DNA from: Leishmania donovani
Taxonomy: Eukaryota > Euglenozoa > Kinetoplastea > Trypanosomatida > Trypanosomatidae
Assembly (NCBI RefSeq): GCF_000227135.1
Contig: NC_018258.1
Span: 894,697-937,582, forward strand
Direction of reading: 5' to 3'
Length of the DNA stretch: 42,886 nucleotides
Positions 10,008 to 21,300 of this stretch are shown piece after piece. The position numbers and the translations under genes were made by a program. Position 1 is the first letter of the stretch. Every line of letters begins with the position of its first letter. The notes under the pieces are model-generated. The model was not told the origin of the DNA and ran no database searches. It was given only the letters and a program-made list of their open reading frames with translations.

Positions 10008-13000
10008 TGCAGTAGCTCACTGCAGCGCGGGGAGGGGGGGATGTGGAAGAGGCGTGACAGCGAGTAAGCCGCCAATGACGAGAGGGGCGCGATATAAAAG
10101 AAAATGAAAAACAAAAGGGGGAGAAGCGGTGGGCGGCGCGGTTGCGTCTCAGCTACGACTTTCAGGGAGCGAACACAACAGGCCCGCTCCGTGCCGCTTC
10201 TGCACCTGCGCGAGCCACACTTTGCATGAACTACTTGCTGTGAGCGCCCGCTGCTGATTTCTCCTCCTCGAGACGGAGGCTGTGATGGAGGCATGCATGC
10301 CATGACGGAGAGAAAGGGAAGGGAGGAGCCGTGAAGAGAGACAACAGCACCGTAGAGAGAGAGGCGCACACGCAAGGTCACAGAGCAGGGCCCTTCGCGC
10401 GAAAAAATAGTCGTGGGCGAGGGTTCCCCAATCGCTCTCAGAGGGACTACCATGGAGTCTGTTCATGAGTGCCAAGGAGGAGGACATGCGGATTCAGTTT
10501 TCATTTGATTGGACGACAGACTCGATTCACCGCTGAAGCGGGCCGCGCCTGCAGGGACAGGGAGTCGCGGAGGAGGAGAGGCGGAGACGCAAAGGACTAA
10601 ATCGACAAGCTAGGGGGGGGGGAGAGGCAAACGCAGGGTACACAGACAGGGAGGTACACGGAGATGGGGAAAGGCCGTGTGCATCGGCTTGTGGATTGCG
10701 GAACAGAACCTCCAGGCACCTTTGCATACGTGCACCGGGAACCGTGCACAGACACAGACACACACACACACACAAACATGGACGTTGCGTGTGCTTAGAT
10801 AGAAAACGTCTACAATACGTGTGACCGCACAACAACAAAAAAGCATAGGCAGATGCACACAGAAACACGCGCGCACACCTATGCGGGCGATGGAGTAGAA
10901 AGTGCGGGAAGGGACGCCTCCCTCCCCCCAAAACGAGAAGTCGCGCGCCCAAAGTTCAAGCCGAGGGAGCGAACGGAAGAGAAAGCATCTTATTGGCTCA
11001 CAAGAGTTGCTGGCGTAAGCGCGTGAGCGTCGGTTGTCGTACGCGCTTCCGTCTGCAGGTGGCTTCCACAAAAATCACTCCAAAGTCAGGCCACGCCAAA
11101 CGAGGGAGGCTGCCGAGCAGAAAGGAACACGTGCACAGAGATGCATGTGCAGCGACACACGCGCCGGCGCGGAAAAGTAAGGAGGCACTGATAAGCGAAT
11201 GCAATGCAAGCTTCGCCGCTGCTGCAAGGAGAAACGACTTGAAGCGCGCCGCGTGCCACATACACACTGACACACACACACACACACGCATACACCGGTA
11301 TATATATATATATATGGACGATGTAAGTGCACCAGCAGGCACGTTCGCCCCTTCCACGCAAGACCGTTCAGGGGCGGCGGCCACAGTGGGAGTCGAGGGG
11401 TGGCGAGGCCACATACAGACAAACAAAATCGACGAAGGCGAAGAGACACACAAAGCCCATCCCCGTCACATCTTGCGGTGACGACAACAACAGGAAAGAA
11501 GAGGCGGCGCTCCGCAGCGGAGCAGCGGCTGCCGACTCTCACTACCCTTGCCGAGTTCGCGCCAACCGGGCGCCCACATCTCCGCGGCTCTCCGACTCTG
11601 GAAAGACCAACGGTATCGACGTGACACCTTTGTCGGAGCGTCCCGCGGCAGGAAGAAAAGGATTCTACGTCGGCTTGGAACGCTTCACCGAGGGGGAAGA
11701 GTATGATATGGGCGGCGTGACAAGGATCCCTCTGACACCGCTGCACACTCTGCGTACCGTCACAGAGAGAGAGAGACGGTGGCCCTACGACGGCGTTGTG
11801 TGATAGCTGCGCACTCACTCTTGAACTTGTGCAGCAATCACCGTCTGACAGGTGCCCGCCACCGATACTCCAGTGGCCCTCACGCTCATCTCGTACGCCA
11901 TAAAGGGCTGCGGGCCGTTGGCCTCCGCCTTTTCTTGCTGCAGTTACTCCCTCTGCTGTGCTCACGGGTTGGTGTGCGGCTGCTAGCACGAGTGCGTGGC
12001 CTCGCCCCAGCGAGTTAGCGGCTGCATGCCGTTGCTGCTGCAGTTCGCCAGCCTGTGTGTGTGTGTGCGTGTAGGGAGGAGGGGGGCTGTTGAATTCACG
12101 AGCGCATTTGCAGACACCTCGCAGAACTGAAGTGTCCCCGACTCGCGCGTGCGGCGTTCGCGGTTGCAGGCTCCAAGCGCCTCGGCGCGACGCCGCTCAT
12201 CTCTTTGCGTCTGCCGGGAGAAGCCGCGAATGGACAGAAGGACGCTTCGCGCGGCACCAAAGACCGACGCAAGCGTACGAGTCACACGAGTTGCGTAGTT
12301 CGCTGCGATGACGAGGGGAAGGAGGAGGAGGATGGTCGCAACAATAGGCTCTGACGGTGCGTGCCAGTGAAGCACGTCGTGGTCGGAATAGGGAGTGTGC
12401 GGTGCAATTTCCAACAAAGGAGCACGCCGTATGTGCTTCAGCGATGGTGGAGCGCACTGCACGACGCCCCGTATTTCTCCGTGGGAGGGCGGGCTGGAGG
12501 AGGAGATGTGAGTTTCCCTTGCTCGCTCACACAAACGTCACCGCTGACAGTGCGCGTTTGCAGCGTGGGCGGCGAGGAGAGCGCCGAGGCCAGGAAGGGT
12601 GTTCGTGTGGGACAAACCCGCATGAATGATGCGGCGTTCACGCGTACGCTGGAGGTAGAAACAGACGAAGGAAATGCTCGCCCTGCCCATGTGTGCAGTG
12701 ATCACTCGCATGCACCGAAAGAGTGGCGAGGTTACAGGTAGCGCGGAAAGCTAATCGCGCACACTTGGCCGCTGAAATGGCCAGCACCTTTGAATGATGC
12801 AGTGTAGGATGGCCTGCCAAACGTATGCGGATCGGTGCTGCGAGCTCATGAAGAGGAGTTGTGCATGCTTGAGGGAGAAGGGAGCAACGCAAGAAGGAGA
12901 GGTATGGAAACGTGCGAGAGGGGTGTGCTGGGCACACGCAGCGTGCTGCGTGAGATGCTGGCATTAGAGCTGGTTCCGTAGTAGGCGCACAGCACCCTTG

Positions 13001-14599
13001 TCGTCTTCCTCTTTCCTGCACTACGTTGCTGGCATAGCGCGCAGGGAAGTAGTGTGTGTGGAAGGGGTGTTGACCCCGCGTGCTACTCATGTTCGCTTCT
13101 TCGCCCTCACAAAGCCGAAGAGGGTTAGGCGGACGTCATGAGTGTGCTGGGACTGGCGATTGAGTTTCTGGATGCCGCGACTGACCGTTGTCGGCAGTCG
13201 AGTAGCTGCAATGAGGTGCAGAAAAAAAGGCCAAGGCGTAGAGGTGCAGAGGTATGAGGAAGCGGAGAGGGGAAAAATGTAAAGCCGTGAAGGTAAAGAG
13301 ACAAAAGAACCAAAGGAAAAACAACGAGAAGGAAAAATAGGAGTGTCCGCCTGAGAAGGCGAAATGAGGAGGAGACGCCGACGACGGCGAGGGCACGCGC
13401 GATGTCCGGAAAACAAAGAAAAGGCAAGACACGCATATTCGAAAGAACAGCACCGGGCGGGGCGGGGGGTTACATGCATACAAAATATGGTGTATTGCTC
13501 AGCATGCGGTCGCTGAAAGGGACACGGAGAGAGAGAGAAACAAAGGAGTTTGCGGTCAGCAGCATTACAAACAAACACACACACACACGCATGCATAAGG
13601 GGAGAAGGGCCTACACGGAACGACGCAGCTATCCCCATACAAAGACAGCAGCGCGCCTCCATCCTCCAGCGGTGGGCACGAGGGCCGAAGGAGACCATGA
13701 AAGACACACACATATATACACACGGAATCTCGAAAGTCACATTGGGGTGATGCATACAGACCAACACACACATACACACCCATCAGATTTATCGAGCCCC
13801 AACCAACGGCAGTCCTACCTTGGATAACCCGAGTGACGGCTCACAAACACAGAGATTCAAAGAGTCACGGCTGGCCCATGCTTATAGTGTTGACTCACAC
13901 ACGCCGGCGGGCGCAACGCATGAGGGAGGCGTGCGACAGCTGGGCGCGAGAATAGAGGCACCAACACGTGAAACAGGCACGCACAGGGAACCACACGAAA
14001 GGCGAACATCTCTATTCCCGAGGAGTGCAGGCGACAAGAAGTGACGTAATTCACAGAAAGCAAGTGCGACAGCAGAATAGTTGCTCCAAGTCAGGGGAGG
14101 GAGGGAGGGCGGGGGGACGGAGAGGAGAAGGGGGATGCGAGGCGCCTGTAGCACTGCGAACGCAGGATGTCCTCGTAAGCTGCAACCCCATCACTCCTCC
14201 TCCTACACGCCTAGCGAATGCAGAACACCGACCAGGAAAGCAAAAAAAAAACAAACCAAGCAAGCGACGGAGCTGCGCATGAGGAGAACACGTCAGCATA
14301 CAACGCAGACGCGACAACATACACACACACGCGCAAACAGAAACAAAACAAAACTGCCACAATCCCAGCCGCTTGAGTATGCAGAAGCACACAAACAGCA
14401 GAAAACCAAAGCGACTCAGCAGCGGCTCACAACTCCCCCCATCCCCAGCCCAATCCGATGATGTGACGAGTGGGGGGGGGTGGCTGTTCACATCATCGTT
14501 GCTTATTGTGTGGTTTTCGGTTTTGTAAGCCCTGCACACATACACACACACGCACACACGTAGACCCCCCAAACAGCCAGTCACTGCCACCCTTGTCGA
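10008..14599. other. Gene-free stretch between members B and C
   Basis: Mostly purine-rich on the plus strand with many CA runs (about 10749-10774, 11271-11287, 13570-13588, 14535-14560) and a (TA)n run at 11299-11315. The part from about 11800 to 13080 lacks the purine bias. It holds minus-strand open frames, one of them a 150-codon frame with an ATG at 13090, and one without an ATG containing a hydrophobic stretch (VATILLLLPLVIAA, near 12330). Neither has a recognisable domain, so I call no gene. This island is the likeliest place for a missed or dead gene. Confidence 0.5.
11299..11315. repeat. (TA)n microsatellite directly after a (CA)n run
   Basis: A (CA)n run at about 11271-11287 is followed 12 bases later by this 17-base TA run. 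The same CA-then-TA arrangement occurs at 34965-35001. Confidence 0.9.
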
Positions 14600-15757
14600 C
14601 TACTTACAATCCCAGTAGGCATCGCCAGGCTCAGCTTCCGTAAAGAGGGAGAGGCTGGCACCGCCTTCCTGAATACTTGTGTTCGAGCGCGGCTCCACAA
14701 CGGCGGCCGCCTCCGTTGCACGGGCGATGTAGTGCGCTCTGCCATAGATGTTATCCATTTCTTCAACCCGAATCATGTTACCGTACTCGTCACAGCAGTA
14801 TCCATCCACCACGATCAGCGCGTCGTCGTTGTGCGTGCTCGGCTCTCTAGGCCCGTTATTGTGCCTACGCCGTTGCCAAGGTCGACTGCGAGCGCTAACT
14901 CTAGTGCCTTCTGCAGGACCTCGCCGATCCCTCGAAGAGAAGCGGCTTTCAGCATGCGCGTGACGCCGCGGCGCTGCAGACGCAAGCCGCACCTCACCGC
15001 TAATATTGTTACGCACGAGGCGCATGGGCGTTAGCGGGTTCGCATTGATGAAACCGATCGGCATGACGTTAGCCGCCATAGGGTACGAGCGACGGCGTCC
15101 ACTACTGCGATTGCGGCTCCGCGACGTACTCATGCCATCGATGCGAGGAGGAGCCGGCATCGCACTGCCATCGGTGTTGCTTTCGATGCTGCCGTAGGGG
15201 AGGCCCAGTTCGCTGCTGTGGCTGGCGTTGTGCGGCCTGAGGCTTCTCTCGCTTCCATTTGTGCGCGTGCTAGCGCTTCGGCGACTTCTTCGATGACTGC
15301 CGTGCTGCTGCCCGTCATAGGGGAGCCTAGTGGAGTGAATTGCGAATAGCGCACCGCTTCTGCCGCGTTGAGCGCTACGTTCCTCTCTGGGCGTGATCGG
15401 TGAGTGCGTCACCGGCCTATCGACCGTATTGGAGTTTTCGGAGTTGTAGTACAGTGGGTCCACCCCGCTATGCACACGAGTGGCGAGCTGCTCTGGACGC
15501 CGCTCTCCCTGAGCAGACACAACGCTATAGAGGTGCGCTCCGGTGTCGCTGCTTGTGGGGGTGCTGGAATCGTCGTCGTTCACGCGATTCACGAGTATTG
15601 TGGCGGGTATGACCGATATCTCATCCTCCTCTCGGGGCAAGCCCAGTCCAAAGAAACCGGGCTTGCACATGCGTAGAATAGAAAACGTGACCAAGATAAG
15701 CAGCGCCACGAAGCAGATGACCACCCACAAAATGTAGGCGACTCTTAAGTCCAACAT
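14600..15757 (-). CDS. Single-pass membrane protein with long low-complexity tail, YGxAxY-tail family (member C, 385 aa)
   Basis: Upstream in-frame sequence lacks an ATG, so the start is MLDLRVAYIL at 15757. The membrane segment is about residues 7-29 (AYILWVVICFVALLILVTF), followed by RMCKPGF, with a cysteine just inside the membrane. The tail is the longest of the family, Ser, Arg and Asn-rich and probably disordered. It includes DSSTPTSSDTG (63-73), several RSR/RRR patches (about 155-300) and a second short YGS at 188. The family motif is at Y338-Y343 in DNIYGRAHYIARA, preceded by DGYCCDEYGN. The C-terminus ends in AYWDCK. No enzymatic domain seen. The Arg/Ser patches could be phosphorylation sites, but that is inference. 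Confidence 0.8.
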   Translation of the reverse strand: MLDLRVAYILWVVICFVALLILVTFSILRMCKPGFFGLGLPREEDEISVIPATILVNRVNDDDSSTPTSSDTGAHLYSVVSAQGERRPEQLATRVHSGVDPLYYNSENSNTVDRPVTHSPITPREERSAQRGRSGALFAIHSTRLPYDGQQHGSHRRSRRSASTRTNGSERSLRPHNASHSSELGLPYGSIESNTDGSAMPAPPRIDGMSTSRSRNRSSGRRRSYPMAANVMPIGFINANPLTPMRLVRNNISGEVRLASAAPRRHAHAESRFSSRDRRGPAEGTRVSARSRPWQRRRHNNGPREPSTHNDDALIVVDGYCCDEYGNMIRVEEMDNIYGRAHYIARATEAAAVVEPRSNTSIQEGGASLSLFTEAEPGDAYWDCK

Positions 15758-16376
15758 TACGCGCAGGGGAGAGAGAGAGACAGCGCGGGAGTCTACATGG
15801 AGAATGACCAATCGGCGTTAACGGTACCGAATTCCGGGAGAGCGCCCCTGCAAGGAGACAACTTCACCACGCCGCTCTCTGTCACCTGCGAGTTAGCGGA
15901 GCGGAAAGGAAAGGAATGACCAAGACTCCGTGAAGAAAGGCACAAGGGGCGGTGACACGTGCGTGATCTTCAGAGTAGGATGGGGAAAAAAAAGAGAAGA
16001 CGACGCGATTTGAGAAAGCAACAGAGCCAAGGAAAAGATCGGTATGCTGCACGAATGAGAGGGAGGGGAAGGGAAGGGTGCTGAAAAGCGCGCGAGTGTT
16101 TGCCCTTGTGCTTGGTGGCGCGTGCGTGGTCGCACAATCGCGGTGACGCACCCTGTGCGGCGCGCTCCGTTCGCCCTCGACAACAACGGCAACAAGAAAA
16201 AGCGAGCAAGAAAACGAGGAGGGAGGGGGGGGGGGCGCAGCGCCAACACTAAACACGCAAGGGAAATTACAGGACGTGTGCAGCGCGTAACGAGACCGGC
16301 AGACAAACGGAAGAGAGACGATGAGTATGATGTGAGTTGGAGCTCGCGGGTGGTGGTGGCCGTGCTGCGGCGGCAC

Positions 16377-16396
16377 TGCACCTCAGCTGAGGTGCA
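16377..16396. repeat. 20-base perfect palindrome
   Basis: TGCACCTCAG is followed immediately by its reverse complement CTGAGGTGCA. It lies about 620 bases upstream of the member C start, in untranslated or intergenic sequence. Confidence 0.85.
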
Positions 16397-17282
16397 CATG
16401 TGTGCGAAGCGTGCGCACGCTCCCGATGCACTTGCATCTCGAGTGGAGTCAGCTTTCAGCTTAGAACAAGACACCACCTTGCCGTTGTTCGTTGCGTGCT
16501 TCGGAAGGCGTCGCCGGAGAGATGCGCAGCCGCGAGCGGTCACGTGAAAGCCACAAAGGGCGGAGAAGCCGTTCACCGATACGCGCGGGCCATCACGTCG
16601 GCGAAGCATGACGAGCTCACGTACGCGAGTTCTTCTGCGTTCTGTTGTTGTTAAATTTCCAAGTTCGCTTCCGCAAACCAAGAGAGGGGTATGACACGAA
16701 ACAAGCGAAGGGAGAGCCGATGGAGCTGACACACAACAGGATGCGGAGGCGTACATCGACGCACGAGCGGCAAGACGTGCGGAGGAGAGAATAATAAGAA
16801 CAAGTTAAGTGCTTCCTAATGTGAAGCACACCAGCTGACAGACTGCCAATCGACATGAAGAAGGCATGCGTGACGCAGACCGCAGGAATCAATCAAGATT
16901 ATATCATACACATATGATAATAAGCAGAAGCGCCATAGTTTGCTGGAATCGAAAATAGACAACGACAACGACAACACCAACGACACTAAACGACGTTCTG
17001 CTGGCTGGAGGAGGAGAGCTAGAGAGAAAACAAAGGGGAGCCAGTCAGCCAACCAAACAGAGAGGGTGAGAGTGGGGTGGGGTAGGCGTGCACCGCCCAG
17101 CGTCCATCAATAGAAAGTCACACGCATACGCATGTGCAGTCCACACGTAGAAGTCAGACAAAACCGCTCAAGGAGAGAAAAGAGAAAAGCGAGAGAAGGA
17201 GGCCCGCGCGCGCTGGCGGCAGCGGCCTCCACTGCAGCAAAGATTCCACACGCCCTCACGCCTCCCCCCCCAACCGCCGCAA

Positions 17283-17306
17283 ACACACACACACACACAC
17301 ACACAC
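17283..17306. repeat. (CA)12 microsatellite
   Basis: An uninterrupted CA run about 85 bases from the C24 homopolymer, downstream of member D. Confidence 0.9.
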
Positions 17307-17391
17307 GTACATGCACAGATAAAAGAAAAGCAACAACAACAGAAACACATGCGTGCATCCTACGGCTCTTGGGCAGCCTACTTCGTATGTT

Positions 17392-17415
17392 CCCCCCCCC
17401 CCCCCCCCCCCCCCC
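17392..17415. repeat. C24 homopolymer (G24 in the transcript)
   Basis: An uninterrupted run of 24 cytosines on the plus strand, 272 to 295 bases past the stop of member D, so a G24 tract would lie in its 3' UTR or the following spacer. Most other long runs here are G on the plus strand. The exact length may be affected by sequencing. Confidence 0.85.
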
Positions 17416-17686
17416 GAGGGTCTTCGGACACTGACACAGGTACTCGTGTGTACGATTCTGCAGAGGTCTAACAACAAGAAACATAGCGTGCGTGCGGAGA
17501 GGTGCAGCGAGAGCCACCAGAAAGACACGCTCGCTGAAAGGGGGAGCAGACACAGTTCGTCGGGTGCAGGATAGGCACATGATGAAAGTAACCGAAGCTG
17601 CAGCTCGAAAAGAGCAGCACGGCAACACCAAAACATTGGCCAGCGACGCCTCACGTGCATGCACGCTGCTGAGCAGAGGTGCACCC

Positions 17687-18382
17687 TCAGCTCAAGTCCT
17701 TTCCTTTGTCGAGCACCCCGCTGCCCTCCTGGCTGCTGTCCAAGGGTTCTGGCTGAGCCTGCCGGCGCAGCGGCGTCGCATACTGCGGCGGGGGAGGGGC
17801 GCGATTGGGAGACATCTGCTGAAGAGGCGTAGCAGAGGCACGAGGCACGTAGTCCGCATCGCCGTACGGCGACTCCGCCTCGGGGGGGCTTGCAGCTCGA
17901 TTATTCGCCGCCGCCGCGCCATCAGCGGTACCGTTGCTGGCACCGTTGGCGTCCGCCACTAGTGCTTCAGGGAAGCGCTGCGGGTGGCTCACGTTACCGA
18001 TTTGCGCCCCTGGCGGGGCAGCGAAGAGAACCGTGGCGGGCACGGCTTGTTGCGTGTCGCCATGTGGGAGACCCCCGGCATAGTTCACGCTTGCCGCTCC
18101 GGCTCGAAAGGCGCCTCCATTATAGCCACCAAGACCTTGCGGGTACTGCTGCTGGTAGTAAATCTCCTGGTAGAGGCCTGGTACCGGGCGGGGCGGCTGC
18201 CCAGGAGCATCAGCGGCGCCTCCAGCGTTGTCGGCGCCGCCTTCTTCAAAGAGGTTGTATCGTCCGTCGAGGGCCCCCTCCTGCAAGCGTTGGCGTTGCC
18301 GCACCTTGCACCCGATGCAGCACGAGATGCACAAGAGCAAGACGGTCACGCCGAACAGTAAGAAAAGGAAGTACTCTTGCAT
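17687..18382 (-). CDS. Single-pass membrane protein with Cys-rich anchor edge, YGxAxY-tail family (member D, 231 aa)
   Basis: The start is the ATG at 18382 (MQEYFLFLLF). The longer open frame upstream has no ATG and reads through a CA repeat. The membrane segment is about residues 4-24 (YFLFLLFGVTVLLLCISCCI). It ends in a cysteine cluster (C18, C21, C22, C25) followed by KVRQRQR, a good candidate for S-acylation. Then come a Gly/Ala/Pro-rich region and a tyrosine-rich patch (GLYQEIYYQQQYPQGLGGY, 69-87). The family motif is at Y173-Y178 in SPYGDADYVPRA. The C-terminal 50 residues are Pro and Gln-rich and end in DKGKDLS. Function unknown. QYPxG is shared with member B. Confidence 0.82.
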   Translation of the reverse strand: MQEYFLFLLFGVTVLLLCISCCIGCKVRQRQRLQEGALDGRYNLFEEGGADNAGGAADAPGQPPRPVPGLYQEIYYQQQYPQGLGGYNGGAFRAGAASVNYAGGLPHGDTQQAVPATVLFAAPPGAQIGNVSHPQRFPEALVADANGASNGTADGAAAANNRAASPPEAESPYGDADYVPRASATPLQQMSPNRAPPPPQYATPLRRQAQPEPLDSSQEGSGVLDKGKDLS

Positions 18383-21300
18383 CGCAGTTGCTGCTCTGCT
18401 TCTTTCCGAGCGGGCGGCTGGGTGGGCAGTGGGCCGCCGCAGAGCGACACCGAGATAGAGGAGCAACAGGAGATGAGAGGGATGCGGAGCTGCGCAGAGG
18501 GTGAGGTGGCAGCAGAAGTTACAGCTAAAACAACGGACACACACACACACAAACACACAATGCTAAGCAACTGAAGGGCACGCTGCCGGTTTGTTGCTGC
18601 GCACCAGCATGGAAGAAAAGGGGGAGGGACTGGAAGGAGGATGGGTCAGACGCCAACGCACCTGCTCAATTTCTGCAGTAGGCACTCTGGCGAACAGCAA
18701 AGAAGGAGGAGGGAGAGCGATAGGAGGAGGCGGAGGCAGATGAGCAGAGAGGGCATGTTAGAGAAGACAGGAGAAACAAGCATTAAAGAGCAGTGCGGTG
18801 CGTGTGTGTGGGGGGCATGCCGGCAGAGATTTCACTGGAGCGGGCGCGTCATCTGTTTCGGGCACCCAAGTCGTTGCTTTCACTTTCTGCGATGCACAGC
18901 AGCGATGCATCTTTGGGGTGGCAGATACGCCATGCGCGACTGTTTCGCGGATGCAAGTGCCCGTGTCTTTCATACGCTTGACCCGCTCGCACAACGGGCT
19001 ACTGATGTGCGTACATGGATTTGGGGAGAGGAGGATCACATTGCTGGTCTTCGTGTTCGGCTCTTGCCTAGGCTGGTCCTTGTGGGGTGCATCAACAGGT
19101 GAGCCAGGGATTCCCCCTTTACACAACAGCCAGCATGCACAAGAAGTCCATGTGCACCGCAGGGGAGCAACATCCGTGGAGTGCCATCGATGCGAGGGAC
19201 GATTGCAAGAAAAAGGGAGAGGGGAGGAGGAGGAGGATGGGCACACGTTACCAGAGATGGTGGGGAGGCTGTGGAAGACAGAGCGTTCACAAACAGAGCA
19301 GACCAAGCTGTAGCGGTGATGTCGCTGAAGTGGCAGCTGCGTGATGTTCGCTGGCGCGATGTTTGCCGCCCTTCTGACGGTTCGCGTCATGCAGCACGGC
19401 CATCCACACTTACGCAGAACAGCTGCAAGAGACTGGGCTCCGGGATCGTTATCGTTGCCTTTCTTGATGTGCAGCTCATCAGGGGGAGCGCTCTAGTACG
19501 TTGCAGCGCTGCGCCCAGAGGCCACTTTGCTTTCCGTGTCCTGTACGCCTCCACCTTCCCCTGACGCTGCTCTAGCGCCTCATCCTCATCAGCGCCACCA
19601 TGAGCAGCAACATCGATTCGAGATCGGCCTTCTGGAGGCGGGTTCGCAAAGGCAAAAAAAGTTCACAGCGGCCTCAGAAAAGCATGAAGATCTCGTGCCC
19701 GAAGACGATGTCTTCCCTGCATCCTCGACCTTCCAACAAGCGTGGTGAGGGGCGCCGTGCTATGAGGCACGAGTAACGCCGCTGCCTGGCACAGATGACG
19801 CGTAAGGGCAATGCGCTGGAACGCCGTCCCGGGTGCGAATATCTATGGCTCACGGGCCATCATCGCCGCCATCACGCACCCTTTGTGGCTCTCCCTCTTT
19901 TCCCGACCGCTCTGGAGCTGGCGGCGAACGCGACAAGACCACAAGTCCTCGATTGCAGTGATGAGAAGGAGAGAGTCAAGAGCTACACCGAGGAATCCGC
20001 ATCCGATATCGGGTGGCGTTGAGCTGGAGGCTACTTGTCGTCGGTGCTGTTTTCGTGGCTGTGGTCGATGTCGATGAGCGCGGTCGTGGTATGACTGTAG
20101 CAGAGCGAGACGTGTAACACGTACGGGAGTCGAAGAGTTGGAAAATAAAAAGCGTGACTGCTGTGAAGAAGGTCGCAGAGGTGAGGTGTGATTGTGCTGT
20201 GTGGTCTCCCGATAGAGGAGCGGTGCGCGACGCGCTCTCCTGACAAGACGCTACTGCAGAGCAGGTCGGTGAAGGAGGGGGAGGAGTGTGCGCTGATTCG
20301 GCAGAGCGATGCAGAAGGCGTCGGTGGCACAGACGAGAAAGCGGGAGAGGAGAAAAGACTACGTGCTGGCTCACAGAAAGGGGTGCAGGAAGCCTTATAC
20401 AGGCGCACGCGCGCAGCTGCAGCAGTACTCCTTCGCCGTGCATGAGGGAGAAGGAGTGCGTGTCGTTGCAGGTGAGGCTTTCCGCGTCGGGACAGAAGGA
20501 AACGGCCAGAGAGAAGAGGGCGGGGGCAAGGATGGTGGTGGTGGTGGGGACGGGGGAGTAACTAGGTAGAACTCGACTCGACAGATACACATGCATGCCG
20601 CCGACCGGCACCCCAGACACGCCGTGCGCCGCGCAACCACGGCTGGCACGTTTCAGGCAAACTTGCACTTTAGTGTTTCGGGCACCGTGTCGGTGCTTGT
20701 GCGTACTAGGTGCTTTACGCACAAGCAGGAGAGTGCGAGTGGCAGCGGGGTTGGGGGTAGCCTCTCACATGAACGACTTTCGAGGCGGTCGTGTTGTGCT
20801 TGCATTGGCTGGTGCCTCAAAACTACCTTTCATGTGATGCGGGCACACACACACAAACACGTGCATGCGCAAGGGAGAGAGAACAAAACAGCCTCGCCAC
20901 CCTTCTGAAGGCCGCGCAGATGAAGCGAAAGGAGAAAGCGGAACAACACACAAAACACAGATGAGAAGTAAAGTGGAAAAAGAAATGACCAGGAAATGCG
21001 AGAGGAGGGGGACGGCGAATGCGGCTGATGACGCGGCGCTTGTATAGGTCCAGCGCGTACACCATATAAGAGGGCGGAAGGAGAGAAAGGGAGGGGAGCC
21101 GCCCAGGATTTGGGAGGTGTATCGAGCATGCATACACTCTAATAAGGTAAAACAGTAGTACAACGGCAACAAATACAAACACACACACACACACGCAGAC
21201 AAGACACACAGACAGAGCAAGCCGCGACGCGAGCAGCGGCTAAAGTAGCAGAGTACGCACAGCGACAGGCATTCATGTGCACACGCAGAGAGAGAAGCAA

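Larger units (their letters stand above)
15758..17686. other. Gene-free stretch between members C and D
   Basis: Purine-rich on the plus strand. It holds a G-rich run near 16220-16236, a 20-base perfect palindrome at 16377-16396, a (CA)12 run at 17283-17306 and an uninterrupted C24 run at 17392-17415. A 287-codon minus-strand frame with an ATG at 16756 translates to Ser, Pro and Leu-rich sequence with no domain. I treat it as chance. Confidence 0.5.

Noticed and set aside
11075..11989. 304-codon minus-strand open frame
   Set aside because: Runs through CA and TA microsatellites (YIYIYT, CVCVCVC) and shows no coherent domain.
12438..12534. Minus-strand frame leading to a hydrophobic stretch near 12330, as a seventh family member
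   Set aside because: No ATG and no YGxAxY motif in its tail.
15893..16756. 287-codon minus-strand frame with an ATG
   Set aside because: Low-complexity translation, crosses the palindrome and a G-rich run, no family features or motif.
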